64,000 nucleotides of DNA from the NCBI RefSeq assembly GCF_947489565.1, contig NZ_CANLEA010000002.1, positions 186,001-250,000 of the forward strand, read 5' to 3'. Shown one piece after another: positions 18,852-28,555 of this stretch. Position 1 is the first letter of the stretch, and each line of letters starts with the position of its first letter. A program made the position numbers and the translations under genes. The stretch is from an uncultured Kordia sp. GTDB taxonomy: Bacteria > Bacteroidota > Bacteroidia > Flavobacteriales > Flavobacteriaceae. The notes below the pieces were generated by a model, which saw only the letters and a list, made by a program, of their open reading frames with translations, was not told the DNA's origin and did no database searches.

Positions 18852-21236
18852 ATGAAACTATTTAAAATACTATTCATATCGTTTTTATGCTGTCAGTTTT
18901 CGTTGGCACAGAATGCAGATCGAAAGTTTGTGAGTTATGCTGAAAGCTTGAATGTACACTCCATCAAAGTATCTGATGGAACGTATTTTATTCGGCTGAT
19001 TAATGACAATATTATTGGAACAACCTTTATTCCAAAAGGACAAAAAATTACAGCGCAAAGTCATGCCGTAATTTTAAAAGACATTCAAAAAATAAAGTCC
19101 GTTTCTGAGACAGACACGAGTATTGAGTTGGTTTCTGATGGAATTTCAGCGCATATTCAAAAATCACCATTTCAAATTTCATACAGCTATAAAGGACAAC
19201 CTATTATTTCTGAAAAAACTGGCTATCAAAAAGTAGAAGGTGGCGAAGCGATTGATTTTAATTTGACAAAAGATGAAATTCTCATGGGCGGCGGCGCGCG
19301 TGCGTTGGGAATGAATCGTCGTGGAAATCGCTTGAAACTTTATAACCGAGCGCATTACGGCTACGAAACACGTTCTGAATTGATGAATTTTACACTTCCA
19401 ATTGTAATGTCTTCTCAAAAATACATGATTCACTTTGACAATGCTCCGATTGGTTATTTGGATTTGGATAGTAAAAAAGACAATACGCTTACGTACGAAA
19501 CCATTTCGGGTCGTAAAACCTATCAAGTGATTGCTGGCGATTCTTGGGTTGATGTGATTGATAATTATACCGATTTGACAGGAAAACAACCATTGCCACC
19601 ACGTTGGGCTTTTGGTAATTTTTCAAGCAGATTTGGCTATCATTCTCAAGCGGAAACCGAAGCGACTATTAAAGCGTTTAAGGATGAAGAAATTCCTGTA
19701 GATGCTGTGATTTTGGACTTGTATTGGTTTGGAAAAGAGATTAAAGGAACGATGGGGAATTTAAAAATTCACAAAGATTCGTTTCCCAACGCAAAGCAGA
19801 TGATTAAAGATTTTAATGATCAAGGTGTAAAAACGATTTTCATTACCGAACCGTTTATTCTAACGACTTCCAAACGTTGGTATGAAGCGTCAAATTTGGG
19901 AATTTTAGCGAAAGATTCTATCGGAAATCCGTTTAAGTTCGATTTCTATTTTGGAAATACTGGATTGATTGATATTTACAATCCGAAAGGAGAACAATGG
20001 TTTTGGAATATTTATAAAGAACTTGCAGACTTAGGTGTGGCAGGAGTTTGGGGCGATTTGGGAGAACCTGAAGTGCATCCAGAAAAACTAATGCATCACA
20101 CAGGAACTGCCAACGAGAAGCATAATATTTACGGACACGATTGGGCACGATTGATTTATGAAGGATACGCCAGAGATTTTCCAAACACGCGACCATTTAT
20201 TTTGATGCGTGCAGGATATTCGGGTTCGCAACGTTACGGACTCATTCCTTGGTCTGGCGATGTGAATAGAACTTGGGGCGGATTGCAATCGCAACCAGAA
20301 ATTGCCATGCAAATGGCCATGCAAGGTTTGAGTTATATGCACTCTGATTTAGGTGGTTTTGCTGGCGCGAATTTGGACGATAATTTATACACTCGATGGT
20401 TGCAATACGGCGTTTTTCAACCAATTTACAGACCGCATGCACAAGAAGAAGTACCAAGTGAACCTGTGTTTCGTTCCGCAAGAGCGAAAGCATTAGCAAA
20501 GCAAGCAATTGAATTGCGTTACCAATTATTGCCCTACAATTATACCATTGCTTTTGAGAACAATCAAAAAGGAACTCCGTTGATGCGTCCGTTGTTTTTT
20601 GTAGAAGACCATAACAAAAACTTGTATACAAACACTGCTACGTATTTATGGGGACATGATTTCTTAGTAACTCCGATTGTGAAAGATAGCGTGGACACCA
20701 AAGAAGTTTATTTTCCAAAAGATGCTGTTTGGTTTGACTTTGAAACCGATGAAAAAGTACTTGGCGGGCAAACAAAAATGGTCAACACCAAAGAAAACTC
20801 CATTCCTGTATATGTTCGTGGTGGCGCGTTTATTCCGATAGCTAACCCGATGCAAACCACCGCAGCATACAATCCAAATGTTGTACAGCTTCATTATTAT
20901 CATGATGAAAGTATCTCAGAAAGTGAACGCAAATTGTACAATGACGATGGCGAAACAAAAAATGCATATGAAAAAGGTATGTATGAGTTGTTGACGTTTG
21001 AAAGTGAGTTTGGCAACAATCGTTTGCTTATTGAATTGGAAGCAGAAATTGGTAAAAACTACGCTTCAAGCACCAAAGAAATGGAAGTGATTATTCATAA
21101 TATTCAGAAAAAACCTAGAAAAATAAAATTCCGCGGAAAGCGTGTCAAATTTGATTGGAACAACACTTATAAAACCGTGAAATTTACAATTAGCTGGAAC
21201 ACCAAAAAAGAACGTAAAATTACGATCAAACTATAA
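18852..21236 (+). CDS. GH31 family alpha-glucosidase
   Basis: VDAVILDLYWFG, GVAGVWGDLGEPEVHP, FILMRAGYSGSQRYGLIPWSGDVNRTWGGL motifs. Confidence 0.93.
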   Translation: MKLFKILFISFLCCQFSLAQNADRKFVSYAESLNVHSIKVSDGTYFIRLINDNIIGTTFIPKGQKITAQSHAVILKDIQKIKSVSETDTSIELVSDGISAHIQKSPFQISYSYKGQPIISEKTGYQKVEGGEAIDFNLTKDEILMGGGARALGMNRRGNRLKLYNRAHYGYETRSELMNFTLPIVMSSQKYMIHFDNAPIGYLDLDSKKDNTLTYETISGRKTYQVIAGDSWVDVIDNYTDLTGKQPLPPRWAFGNFSSRFGYHSQAETEATIKAFKDEEIPVDAVILDLYWFGKEIKGTMGNLKIHKDSFPNAKQMIKDFNDQGVKTIFITEPFILTTSKRWYEASNLGILAKDSIGNPFKFDFYFGNTGLIDIYNPKGEQWFWNIYKELADLGVAGVWGDLGEPEVHPEKLMHHTGTANEKHNIYGHDWARLIYEGYARDFPNTRPFILMRAGYSGSQRYGLIPWSGDVNRTWGGLQSQPEIAMQMAMQGLSYMHSDLGGFAGANLDDNLYTRWLQYGVFQPIYRPHAQEEVPSEPVFRSARAKALAKQAIELRYQLLPYNYTIAFENNQKGTPLMRPLFFVEDHNKNLYTNTATYLWGHDFLVTPIVKDSVDTKEVYFPKDAVWFDFETDEKVLGGQTKMVNTKENSIPVYVRGGAFIPIANPMQTTAAYNPNVVQLHYYHDESISESERKLYNDDGETKNAYEKGMYELLTFESEFGNNRLLIELEAEIGKNYASSTKEMEVIIHNIQKKPRKIKFRGKRVKFDWNNTYKTVKFTISWNTKKERKITIKL

Positions 21237-21253
21237 AATTAACATATAAACCA

Positions 21254-22693
21254 ATGAAAAATCTAAACTTATTTTTAATTGTAACGCTTCTTTTCCTATC
21301 GTGCGATACAAAGAAAAAAGAAGCTGTAAAAACACCAGAACCCAAAGCAAAAGAAATTGCAGCTGTTTCAAAAGACATGATGGAAAGCGCCGTAATTTAT
21401 GAAGCAAACATTCGTCAATATTCGAAAGAAGGTTCTTTTGATGCTTTCACGAAAGATATTCCACAGTTAAAACAATTAGGCGTAAAAATTATTTGGCTGA
21501 TGCCGATTTTTCCTATTTCAGAAACCAAACGCAAAGCTACAGGTGACAAGTTTGCCAGTGATATTGAAGATCCTGAAGAGCGTAAAAAATACTTAGGAAG
21601 TTATTATGCCGTTTCTGATTTTACCAAGATCAATCCGGAATTTGGAACGATGGAAGATTTTAGAGAACTCGTAAAAACCGCACATGACAACGGTATTTAC
21701 GTGATTTTAGATTGGGTTCCAAACCATACAGGTTGGGATCATACTTGGATTAAAACGAATCCAGATTTCTATACAAAAAATGCAAAAGGCGAAATTACCG
21801 ATCCGCTAAACGAAGATGGAATACCTGTAGGTTGGGCAGATGTTGCTGATTTGAATTATGATAATAAGGAACTGCGCAAAGCCATGATTAAAGACATGCA
21901 ATTTTGGTTGACAGAAGAAAACGTAGATGGTTTTCGTTGTGATGTGGCAGGATCAGTTCCCACAAATTTTTGGGAAGAAGCTGTACCACAATTACGCGCT
22001 ACCAAAGATATTTTTATGTTAGCTGAAGCATGGGAACCAGAATTATTGAAAGGTAAATTGTTTGATATGGCGTACGGTTGGGACACGCATCACCGAATGA
22101 ATCATATTGCCAAAGGAGAAGAAACTGTTGCCAATTGGGACAAGCGTATGCAGCAAATTGATTCTTTGTATGAAAGCGATGATATTTTAATGAATTTCGT
22201 TACCAATCACGATGAAAATTCATGGAATGGAACTATTGAAGAACGCATGGGAAAAGGCGCTGCTGCATTTACAGCATTGAGTTTTGTGGCACCAGGAATG
22301 CCATTGATTTACTCAGGACAAGAATATGATATGAAGCATCGTTTGAAATTCTTCGAGAAAGATGAAATTCCGAAAGAAAAAGGCGAAATGTGGCCATTAT
22401 TAGAAAAGTTAGGAGCATTAAAGAATACAAATATTGCATTGCACGGCGGAAAAAATCCTGCTTCATACACAAAGTTGCAAACTAGTAAAGCAGCTCAGGT
22501 ATTGGCATTTAAACGTGAAAAAGATGGTAAGCAAGTGTATTATATTGGAAACTTATCTAACGAAGCTGTCATCACAACAATTGACCTTGTTGGAAGCTTC
22601 ACAAATCATATAAATGGCGACACTATTATGTTTAGAGAAGGACAAGATGTAGCCTTGCAGCCTTGGCAATATATGGTGTTAGTTGCTGAATAA
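21254..22693 (+). CDS. GH13 alpha-amylase family lipoprotein
   Basis: LLFLSCDTKKK lipobox; ILDWVPNHTGWDH, VDGFRCDVAG, FVTNHDENSW. Confidence 0.93.
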   Translation: MKNLNLFLIVTLLFLSCDTKKKEAVKTPEPKAKEIAAVSKDMMESAVIYEANIRQYSKEGSFDAFTKDIPQLKQLGVKIIWLMPIFPISETKRKATGDKFASDIEDPEERKKYLGSYYAVSDFTKINPEFGTMEDFRELVKTAHDNGIYVILDWVPNHTGWDHTWIKTNPDFYTKNAKGEITDPLNEDGIPVGWADVADLNYDNKELRKAMIKDMQFWLTEENVDGFRCDVAGSVPTNFWEEAVPQLRATKDIFMLAEAWEPELLKGKLFDMAYGWDTHHRMNHIAKGEETVANWDKRMQQIDSLYESDDILMNFVTNHDENSWNGTIEERMGKGAAAFTALSFVAPGMPLIYSGQEYDMKHRLKFFEKDEIPKEKGEMWPLLEKLGALKNTNIALHGGKNPASYTKLQTSKAAQVLAFKREKDGKQVYYIGNLSNEAVITTIDLVGSFTNHINGDTIMFREGQDVALQPWQYMVLVAE

Positions 22694-22712
22694 TATGTAA
22701 AAAACAGTAAAG

Positions 22713-22789
22713 AAGCTGTCTAAAAAATTTTGAAAAATGTCATCTTGAATTCGATTCGATTTGACGAAAAATTCATTCTTTAGACAGCT
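22713..22789 (+). terminator. Long-loop hairpin at the end of the starch operon
   Basis: agctgtctaaa ... tttagacagct followed by ttttttt. Confidence 0.55.
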
Positions 22790-22802
22790 TTTTTTGAGAA
22801 AC

Positions 22803-22895
22803 CTAAAGTCCAATAACTTCTTCTATAATTGAACCGCCAACTATAAGTTGCGTGTTTTCAATTTGGTGTTGTGCTAATTGATTTATTGTTTTCAT
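22803..22895 (-). CDS. 30-aa GG-containing peptide, copy 1
   Basis: Reverse-strand translation MKTINQLAQHQIENTQLIVGGSIIEEVIGL*; one of four tandem homologous ORFs of identical length. Confidence 0.75.
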   Translation of the reverse strand: MKTINQLAQHQIENTQLIVGGSIIEEVIGL

Positions 22896-22925
22896 CTGAA
22901 TTTGTTTTAAGAGTTTATACTAAAA

Positions 22926-23018
22926 TTAAAGACCTCCACTTTCTTCTATAATTGAACCGCCAACTATAACTTGCTCATTTTCAATTTTATACTGTACTAA
23001 TTGATCTACTGTTTTCAT
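22926..23018 (-). CDS. 30-aa GG-containing peptide, copy 2
   Basis: MKTVDQLVQYKIENEQVIVGGSIIEESGGL*. Confidence 0.75.
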   Translation of the reverse strand: MKTVDQLVQYKIENEQVIVGGSIIEESGGL

Positions 23019-23067
23019 CTAAATTTGTTTTAAAATTTATAATTAAGATTAATGCTGCTGAAAGAAA

Positions 23068-23160
23068 CTAAACTGCTCCACCTTCTTCAATGATAAAACC
23101 ACCAACAATAAGTTGCGTATTTTCAATTTGATATTCTTCTAATTGATGTATTATACTCAT
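23068..23160 (-). CDS. 30-aa GG-containing peptide, copy 3
   Basis: MSIIHQLEEYQIENTQLIVGGFIIEEGGAV*. Confidence 0.75.
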   Translation of the reverse strand: MSIIHQLEEYQIENTQLIVGGFIIEEGGAV

Positions 23161-23192
23161 AAGAATTTGTTTTAAAATTTATAAAATTAGGA

Positions 23193-23285
23193 TTAAATAC
23201 CTCCGTATTCTTCAACAATTGAACCGCCAATGATAAGCTGCTCGTTTTCAATTTGGTATTGTGTTAATTGATTCAATGTTTTCAT
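23193..23285 (-). CDS. 30-aa GG-containing peptide, copy 4
   Basis: MKTLNQLTQYQIENEQLIIGGSIVEEYGGI*. Confidence 0.75.
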   Translation of the reverse strand: MKTLNQLTQYQIENEQLIIGGSIVEEYGGI

Positions 23286-23640
23286 ATTAAATAAGTTTTA
23301 ATGATTTATAATGAAACTAAAGTACTGAAGATCAGTGATAGCAACTAGTAAAGCATCCGCCAATTCCGCGAATTATGTGAGATTAAGTAGTGAAGATTGC
23401 TATTTGTGAATTTTAAAAAAAACAGTGAGTCAATTGAAATAGAAATATGTTTTTATTGAAGATATCTGGTATAAACAATCAATAAACTAAGCAAATTGAA
23501 CGTTTCAATTTTATCTTGACTGTGTTCTATTTGACAATTTAATTCAGTTAAAAAAAGTATCATAGAAAATACTTTGAGCTTTTCATCTACAAAGAAATCA
23601 ACTCAATTTTTGATTTTTCAAAACCGAATATTGTTAAAAT

Positions 23641-23763
23641 AAAAAGAGCCTCCTTGCGGAAGCTCTTTTCTCTTACCAAAAATTGGTTATTCTTATTTGG
23701 GGTCTTAGGGTAATAAGGGAAATAATTTATAACCAATAAATTACTTTAACCATGAAAAAAAGT
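23641..23763 (-). ncRNA. Putative small RNA ending in a terminator hairpin
   Basis: Minus strand: TATATTTG -7-like box (23770-23777), then ...TTTTTTTCATGGTTAAAGTAATTTATTGGTTA..., ending GAGCTTCCGCAAGGAGGCTCTTTTTATTTT. No TTG at the -33 position. Confidence 0.35.
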
Positions 23764-24039
23764 TAAGTCCAAATATAATACCTCTATTTCATAAAACCCT
23801 ATATATTAGACAACAACTTACATTCCTTCGACGAACGTATACTTTTTATAGACGAATGCGCAGCGTAATGTCAAATTAATGTTAAGTCTCTTTCACCAAT
23901 ATGTTCTAAAAGTTAAAAAAAACACCTACAACTTGTCACAGATATGACAACAAGTGTTTTTTTGTTGTATTTGCAACCATATAAAATAATAAAATACTTT
24001 TATGAGTATCTTTGTTTTTTGTTAAATAAAGAAGACTAG

Positions 24040-24579
24040 ATGAAAGAAAAAAATATACAAATTGCCACTATTGGCGGTGGTTGTTTTTGGTGTACAGAAG
24101 CTGTTTTTCAGGAAGTAAAAGGTGTTGAAACCATTGTTTCTGGATATACTGGTGGCACTGTTCCTGGAAAGCCTACGTATAGAGAAATTTGTTCGGGACT
24201 CACAGGACATGCAGAAGTAATACAACTTACTTTTGATGCTGATGTTATTTCCTTTCAGGAGATTTTAATCATTTTTATGGCAACACACGATCCAACGACC
24301 TTAAATCGTCAAGGTGCAGATGTGGGAACGCAATATCGTTCGGTTATTTTTTATCATGATGACATTCAAAAGCAAACAGCTGAAGTTGTCATTCAGGAAC
24401 TTTCTGAATATTATGATGCATCAATTGTAACCGAAATAACTGCGGCAGAAACTTTTTATGAAGCCGAAGTTGAACATCAAAATTATTACAGACAAAACAC
24501 ACAACAAGGATATTGCAGTTATGTGATTACTCCTAAGTTGACAAAACTTCGCAAGCTGTTTGCAGATAAATTGAAATAA
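24040..24579 (+). CDS. msrA: Peptide-methionine (S)-S-oxide reductase
   Basis: ATIGGGCFWCTEAVFQEVKGV, GYTGG, GHAEVIQLTFD, YRSVIFYHD. Confidence 0.97.
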   Translation: MKEKNIQIATIGGGCFWCTEAVFQEVKGVETIVSGYTGGTVPGKPTYREICSGLTGHAEVIQLTFDADVISFQEILIIFMATHDPTTLNRQGADVGTQYRSVIFYHDDIQKQTAEVVIQELSEYYDASIVTEITAAETFYEAEVEHQNYYRQNTQQGYCSYVITPKLTKLRKLFADKLK

Positions 24580-24600
24580 TTTTTATACTTATACTATATA

Positions 24601-24632
24601 AAAAAGAGTACTAAAATATTAGTACTCTTTTT
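24601..24632. terminator. Bidirectional hairpin between convergent msrA and DUF6624-like gene
   Basis: aaaaagagtactaaaatattagtactcttttt, near-perfect inverted repeat with A/T tracts. Confidence 0.85.
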
Positions 24633-24681
24633 AACCACCTTTAATTTAAACTCTAGTCACTAAGGTTCTAGATCTTTTAAA

Positions 24682-25320
24682 CTATTTATGCAATACATAG
24701 TTATTAGTCTTCGCATATTCTTCAATTGAATTGAGTCCTATAGCGCGTCTTCTTTCGTTTACTTTATGAGCATTTGCAATTGGATATATATATGTGAATC
24801 CAGATTTTTTGTCTTTTTTCACTTGAGTACCGTAGTGTTGTTTTTTACCGTTTCGCATTAAAATCCGATCTTTTAGAAAGGCTAAATACCAACCATCAGA
24901 TTCATTATTATTAACCGATGTAACTAAATAGGGTAAATATTTTTCTTGTGTGTCAATTTCTGCATGTTGTACGACCAACCATAAGGTTTGATTCGCCATT
25001 TCTCCTACTTTATTTTTACTAAGCCAACCATAAGTATCAATAATGTGCAACACTTTTTTTTCGTTGATGCTATCTTGTTCATGAATAAGTTTCCATATGT
25101 ATGCTAACTCATCTGAATTTCTTCCAAATTTAGCTTCAGCTTCTGGAAGTAATTGTCGTAAAGTTTGATCTTCGATACGAATAGTTTCCAATTGTGCTTT
25201 GAGCAGTTTGTAATCTATTGGTTTTGCTTGTATTTGCGTTTGACTCTGCATCGTTATTGAACTAATAATAATTGTTATGAAAAGTAGTTGTTTCATGATG
25301 TTGTGCGCTTTTTTAAGCAA
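24682..25320 (-). CDS. DUF6624-like secreted protein at end of grasp-with-spasm operon
   Basis: Signal peptide; QDSINEKKVLHIIDTYGWLSKNKVGEMANQTLWLVVQHAE ... YLAFLKDRILMRNGKKQHYGTQ pattern typical of the family; adjacent to gwsS. Confidence 0.65.
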   Translation of the reverse strand: MLKKAHNIMKQLLFITIIISSITMQSQTQIQAKPIDYKLLKAQLETIRIEDQTLRQLLPEAEAKFGRNSDELAYIWKLIHEQDSINEKKVLHIIDTYGWLSKNKVGEMANQTLWLVVQHAEIDTQEKYLPYLVTSVNNNESDGWYLAFLKDRILMRNGKKQHYGTQVKKDKKSGFTYIYPIANAHKVNERRRAIGLNSIEEYAKTNNYVLHK

Positions 25321-26386
25321 AAACAGTGTTTACACTTTCCACTTTATCTGCCCATTTTCCTGTGTAAGGATCGTATTGACATTTTGCTGGTTTGGAATGT
25401 AAATCTCCGTCTGTTGTATACGCTCTACAATCTGTACAGATGTATCGATATTCGCAATCTCTACAACCATCAATATTATCTTTGTTGATATTCCATGGTT
25501 TTTGGAATTCGGCATCATCGGCAATTTTTGTCAATGAAATGTTGTTTACATGTCCATACGATTTTTGCATAGAAGGACAGTTTTTCACATTTCCTGTTTC
25601 GTCAATAGAAATTTTTCTATTTAAACATCCGTTGTGCTTTATATTTTCGGTAAATCCTTTTACATCTCTAATTCGCATAGAGTTTACATTGATTAATCCG
25701 CAACCTTCGCAACCACTTACTTTTTGTTTGGTATAGCCCAAACTTCCGTGGTAAACTTTTGATCTGTTTTTAGCTTCAGGTTCTTCATCAAAAAGTTCCA
25801 TATCATACGTGTGATAGGTAACCTGAGCAATTTCATATTTATCTAAAAGTGCTTTTATTTCTTTTTCTTTTCCGTCATATTCAATTAAGAAGTCAATTGA
25901 TCGGAAGTTTTTTCCAACGGTCAATGCCAATATTTCTTCTAATCTAGAAACAGGTAATTGGCAATAAGCTCTAATTTGAATGTGATAACACGCCAAGACT
26001 TCTAATTCGTTAAAAATCTTCTCAAAATCGTGCATTTCATCACGGATATCAATAATAGAATTGATAATTTTTGATGGATGATCCCACTCCAGTTCCATTG
26101 CTGGAAATCGATCTAAAGTATCCACTACAATTGCCAACTCTATGTCAACTAAATAATCGATAAAGTCTTTAAAGAAAATGAGATCTTCTTCTCCATCGAG
26201 CATTTCGGCAACAGTACCGATATTATTTTCTTTAAGTACTGATAATAGTTCATAGTATGAATTATCAACAAAGTACACTTTTTGTCTAGAAACATCGCAT
26301 AACATTGTTCTTGTGTGTCCTTTTACAGGAAAACAATCTGCGAACATATAGAGATATTTATCTTTTATGGTGGCTAATTCTTTCAT
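25313..26386 (-). CDS. gwsS: Grasp-with-spasm system SPASM-domain peptide maturase
   Basis: Cys-rich C-terminus (CEGCGLIN, GCLNRKISIDETGNVKNCPSMQKSYGHV, CRDCEYRYICTDCRAYT); partner ATP-grasp adjacent. Confidence 0.85.
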   Translation of the reverse strand: MKELATIKDKYLYMFADCFPVKGHTRTMLCDVSRQKVYFVDNSYYELLSVLKENNIGTVAEMLDGEEDLIFFKDFIDYLVDIELAIVVDTLDRFPAMELEWDHPSKIINSIIDIRDEMHDFEKIFNELEVLACYHIQIRAYCQLPVSRLEEILALTVGKNFRSIDFLIEYDGKEKEIKALLDKYEIAQVTYHTYDMELFDEEPEAKNRSKVYHGSLGYTKQKVSGCEGCGLINVNSMRIRDVKGFTENIKHNGCLNRKISIDETGNVKNCPSMQKSYGHVNNISLTKIADDAEFQKPWNINKDNIDGCRDCEYRYICTDCRAYTTDGDLHSKPAKCQYDPYTGKWADKVESVNTVFA

Positions 26387-26390
26387 CTTT

Positions 26391-26597
26391 TTATCTTTTT
26401 ATTTCAGTAACATCTACAATTTTCGAAATTGGTTTATCGGATCCTGAATAAAAAATGATACTACTATATTTTTCACTATATGCAGTTCTATAAAAAGGAT
26501 CTGAAGGCAGCAACTCATTATATATAAGGTAATTATAAAATAATGGTAAGTTTTCTAGTTGTGGTTCGCTAATTGGTAATTTCTTTAGTTTTATCAT
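26391..26597 (-). CDS. Small uncharacterised protein between gwsS and gwsG
   Basis: 68-aa ORF tightly packed (3-4 bp gaps) between the two maturase genes. Confidence 0.65.
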   Translation of the reverse strand: MIKLKKLPISEPQLENLPLFYNYLIYNELLPSDPFYRTAYSEKYSSIIFYSGSDKPISKIVDVTEIKR

Positions 26598-26599
26598 GA

Positions 26600-27601
26600 T
26601 TACAAGATTTTAGCAATTTTTCGTTCTAAGTAATAATTACAAGGAGCGGACGTCATTCCAAATTGTCCAACAGGATTTACTTCTAAGAAGATGTAATTGT
26701 TGTCTTCATCGACTAAAATATCAATAGAACCTGTGTTTAATTGCAGTTCGTTCATGATGTCAATAAGTCCTTGTTTTACATGTTGTGGTAAATTATATGG
26801 CACTTTACGCTGCGGATTTTCTTGATCGGTATGTTTTCTAAAATCAACTACCGTATCTGCTCGTTTTTGCGAGAATATTGCCATTGCATAGAATTCTTCA
26901 TTGAGATAAAAAACTCTGAGTTCGTATTTTTTCTTGATTTCTTCTTGCAGTAATGATGGAAAAAAGCGATCTGGTAATTCGTCCAAACTTTCTTCAGTAA
27001 TACGCTCGGTATATGAATAATATCCATAATCTGGCGTAAAGTGATATACTCCTTGACTAATCGCTTTGGTTACTACAAAATTTGCATCTGTATTTGCTAA
27101 AATTCTTCGAATTCCTGCTTTTGTGGTCACCACATAACTTTTTGGAATTGGAACATTGTATTTTTTAGCAATTTCTAAGACAATCAGTTTGTTTACATCA
27201 GTACTCACATAATTTCCAATAGCAGTTACATCTTGTTGTAATATGTAATGAAAATACTCTGTGAGCACCTTGTACTCTGAGTTGATGTGATTTTTGTGAT
27301 AGTTTGGTGTATCGAATAAGATTCCTTTTTCAAGTTCGTCAAAATTGATCGCTACATTTTTCAATGAAAAACCTCTTCTTCTGTGCCAAATTGATGAAAT
27401 ATTGAATAAGTTATGTTCTTCTCCATGTTTGGAAACGGTCAATTCTCTATCGTCAATATCGAGAAAATGCAGGCGTGCTTTATCATCGTCGGTATTGAGG
27501 CGAATGTATGGCTTGTTATATTTTACAAGCCATTCAATTACATTGCTCGTACTTCCATCATCTTGACGGCTGAGTACTAATATTTTTTCATCGTTTTCCA
27601 T
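26600..27601 (-). CDS. gwsG: Grasp-with-spasm system ATP-grasp peptide maturase
   Basis: MENDEKILVLSRQDDGSTSNVIEWL, WHRRRGFSL, LQEEIKKKYELRVFYLNEEFYAMAIFSQ, DNNYIFLEVNPVGQFGMTSAPCNYYLE (MvdC/MvdD-like ATP-grasp). Confidence 0.88.
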   Translation of the reverse strand: MENDEKILVLSRQDDGSTSNVIEWLVKYNKPYIRLNTDDDKARLHFLDIDDRELTVSKHGEEHNLFNISSIWHRRRGFSLKNVAINFDELEKGILFDTPNYHKNHINSEYKVLTEYFHYILQQDVTAIGNYVSTDVNKLIVLEIAKKYNVPIPKSYVVTTKAGIRRILANTDANFVVTKAISQGVYHFTPDYGYYSYTERITEESLDELPDRFFPSLLQEEIKKKYELRVFYLNEEFYAMAIFSQKRADTVVDFRKHTDQENPQRKVPYNLPQHVKQGLIDIMNELQLNTGSIDILVDEDNNYIFLEVNPVGQFGMTSAPCNYYLERKIAKIL

Positions 27602-27607
27602 GGTATC

Positions 27608-27790
27608 TTAAAATTTTCCTGGATTGTCATACTCGTACTCAAGATCAACTTCTGTTTCTGCCATCGCTTTTAACGTTTGGGTTTTAGAATAGGTGTCTTG
27701 TGAACTTCTAACTGGTTCTATATTACCAGCTCGAACAGCTGCTAAATCCTTTTTAGACATTTCTTTGATTTTTGTGTTTGCTAATTTCAT
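27608..27790 (-). CDS. Graspetide-type precursor peptide (gws precursor)
   Basis: MKLANTKIKEMSKKDLAAVRAGNIEPVRSSQDTYSKTQTLKAMAETEVDLEYEYDNPGKF directly upstream of gwsG; leader + alternating T/S then alternating E/D core. Confidence 0.8.
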   Translation of the reverse strand: MKLANTKIKEMSKKDLAAVRAGNIEPVRSSQDTYSKTQTLKAMAETEVDLEYEYDNPGKF

Positions 27791-28129
27791 AATGACTGAT
27801 TTTTGTGGTTTATAAAATGTGTTTGTAATATAAATTTGAATCAGTAATACGTATAGGTAACAGTAAATATTCTGTTGTCAGAAACTAAAAGCAAAGTGAT
27901 TTAGAAGATTAGCGTCTTCGTTTAAATTAGTGTGGTAAATATTGTTATATCACTTGGTGCTTAGACAATGTTTCTAAAGGTGTGTGTTTTGAAGAATATA
28001 CTGTATTAACCTTTGTTAAGTACTGATGATTCTTTGTTTTGTAATGTGTAGGTAATACTCATTTATCACCTACACTACAATATTTAGTATATAGCTTGAT
28101 AATTACTTGTGTTTTATACAAATTCAAGA

Positions 28130-28294
28130 CTAATTTCCGTACTCTGCTTCGGCCTCTGCTTCAGACGAAGAACGTGCACTGTATGAATCTGTATTTGTTT
28201 GTGTTTGTCCATCTGAACTTTTAACACCTCCAGCAATCACTTTAAGCTCTTCTGGTAACATTTCTTTGATACCTTCTTTTTTGTTGAGTTTCAT
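28130..28294 (-). CDS. 54-aa graspetide-type precursor paralog
   Basis: Manual translation: MKLNKKEGIKEMLPEELKVIAGGVKSSDGQTQTNTDSYSARSSSEAEAEAEYGN*. Confidence 0.8.
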   Translation of the reverse strand: MKLNKKEGIKEMLPEELKVIAGGVKSSDGQTQTNTDSYSARSSSEAEAEAEYGN

Positions 28295-28317
28295 AAGAAT
28301 TGGTTTAATAGATTAAA

Positions 28318-28482
28318 CTATTTTGTCGGTATTGGTATCTCATATTCCGTTTCTATGGGAGCACGAGCGCTAGCTCTTCTTGAAATAGTATTTGTATCAC
28401 TATTTTGTTCTCTGAAACCACCTCGAATTACTTTTAATTCTTCTGGTTTCATTTCTTCGATACTTTTTTTACTTATCTTCAT
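28318..28482 (-). CDS. 54-aa graspetide-type precursor paralog
   Basis: Manual translation: MKISKKSIEEMKPEELKVIRGGFREQNSDTNTISRRASARAPIETEYEIPIPTK*. Confidence 0.8.
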   Translation of the reverse strand: MKISKKSIEEMKPEELKVIRGGFREQNSDTNTISRRASARAPIETEYEIPIPTK

Positions 28483-28555
28483 GACGTTAGTTTTTTGGTT
28501 ATTTATATACTAATGACTGCTTTTGTGGAAGCAGCCATTAGTTATAAATTAACTA

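Noticed and set aside
19179-20903. Minus-strand ORFs of 79-136 aa
   Set aside because: Antisense shadows of the GH31 gene; no independent start region or family motif.
22700-24030. tRNA or rRNA genes in the peptide region
   Set aside because: No cloverleaf-like sequence or rRNA-like segment recognised; none seen anywhere in the window by eye.
28046-28075. Inverted repeat as a terminator between precursor groups
   Set aside because: No U-tract on the minus strand after the stem; noted only as a possible attenuator, not called as terminator.
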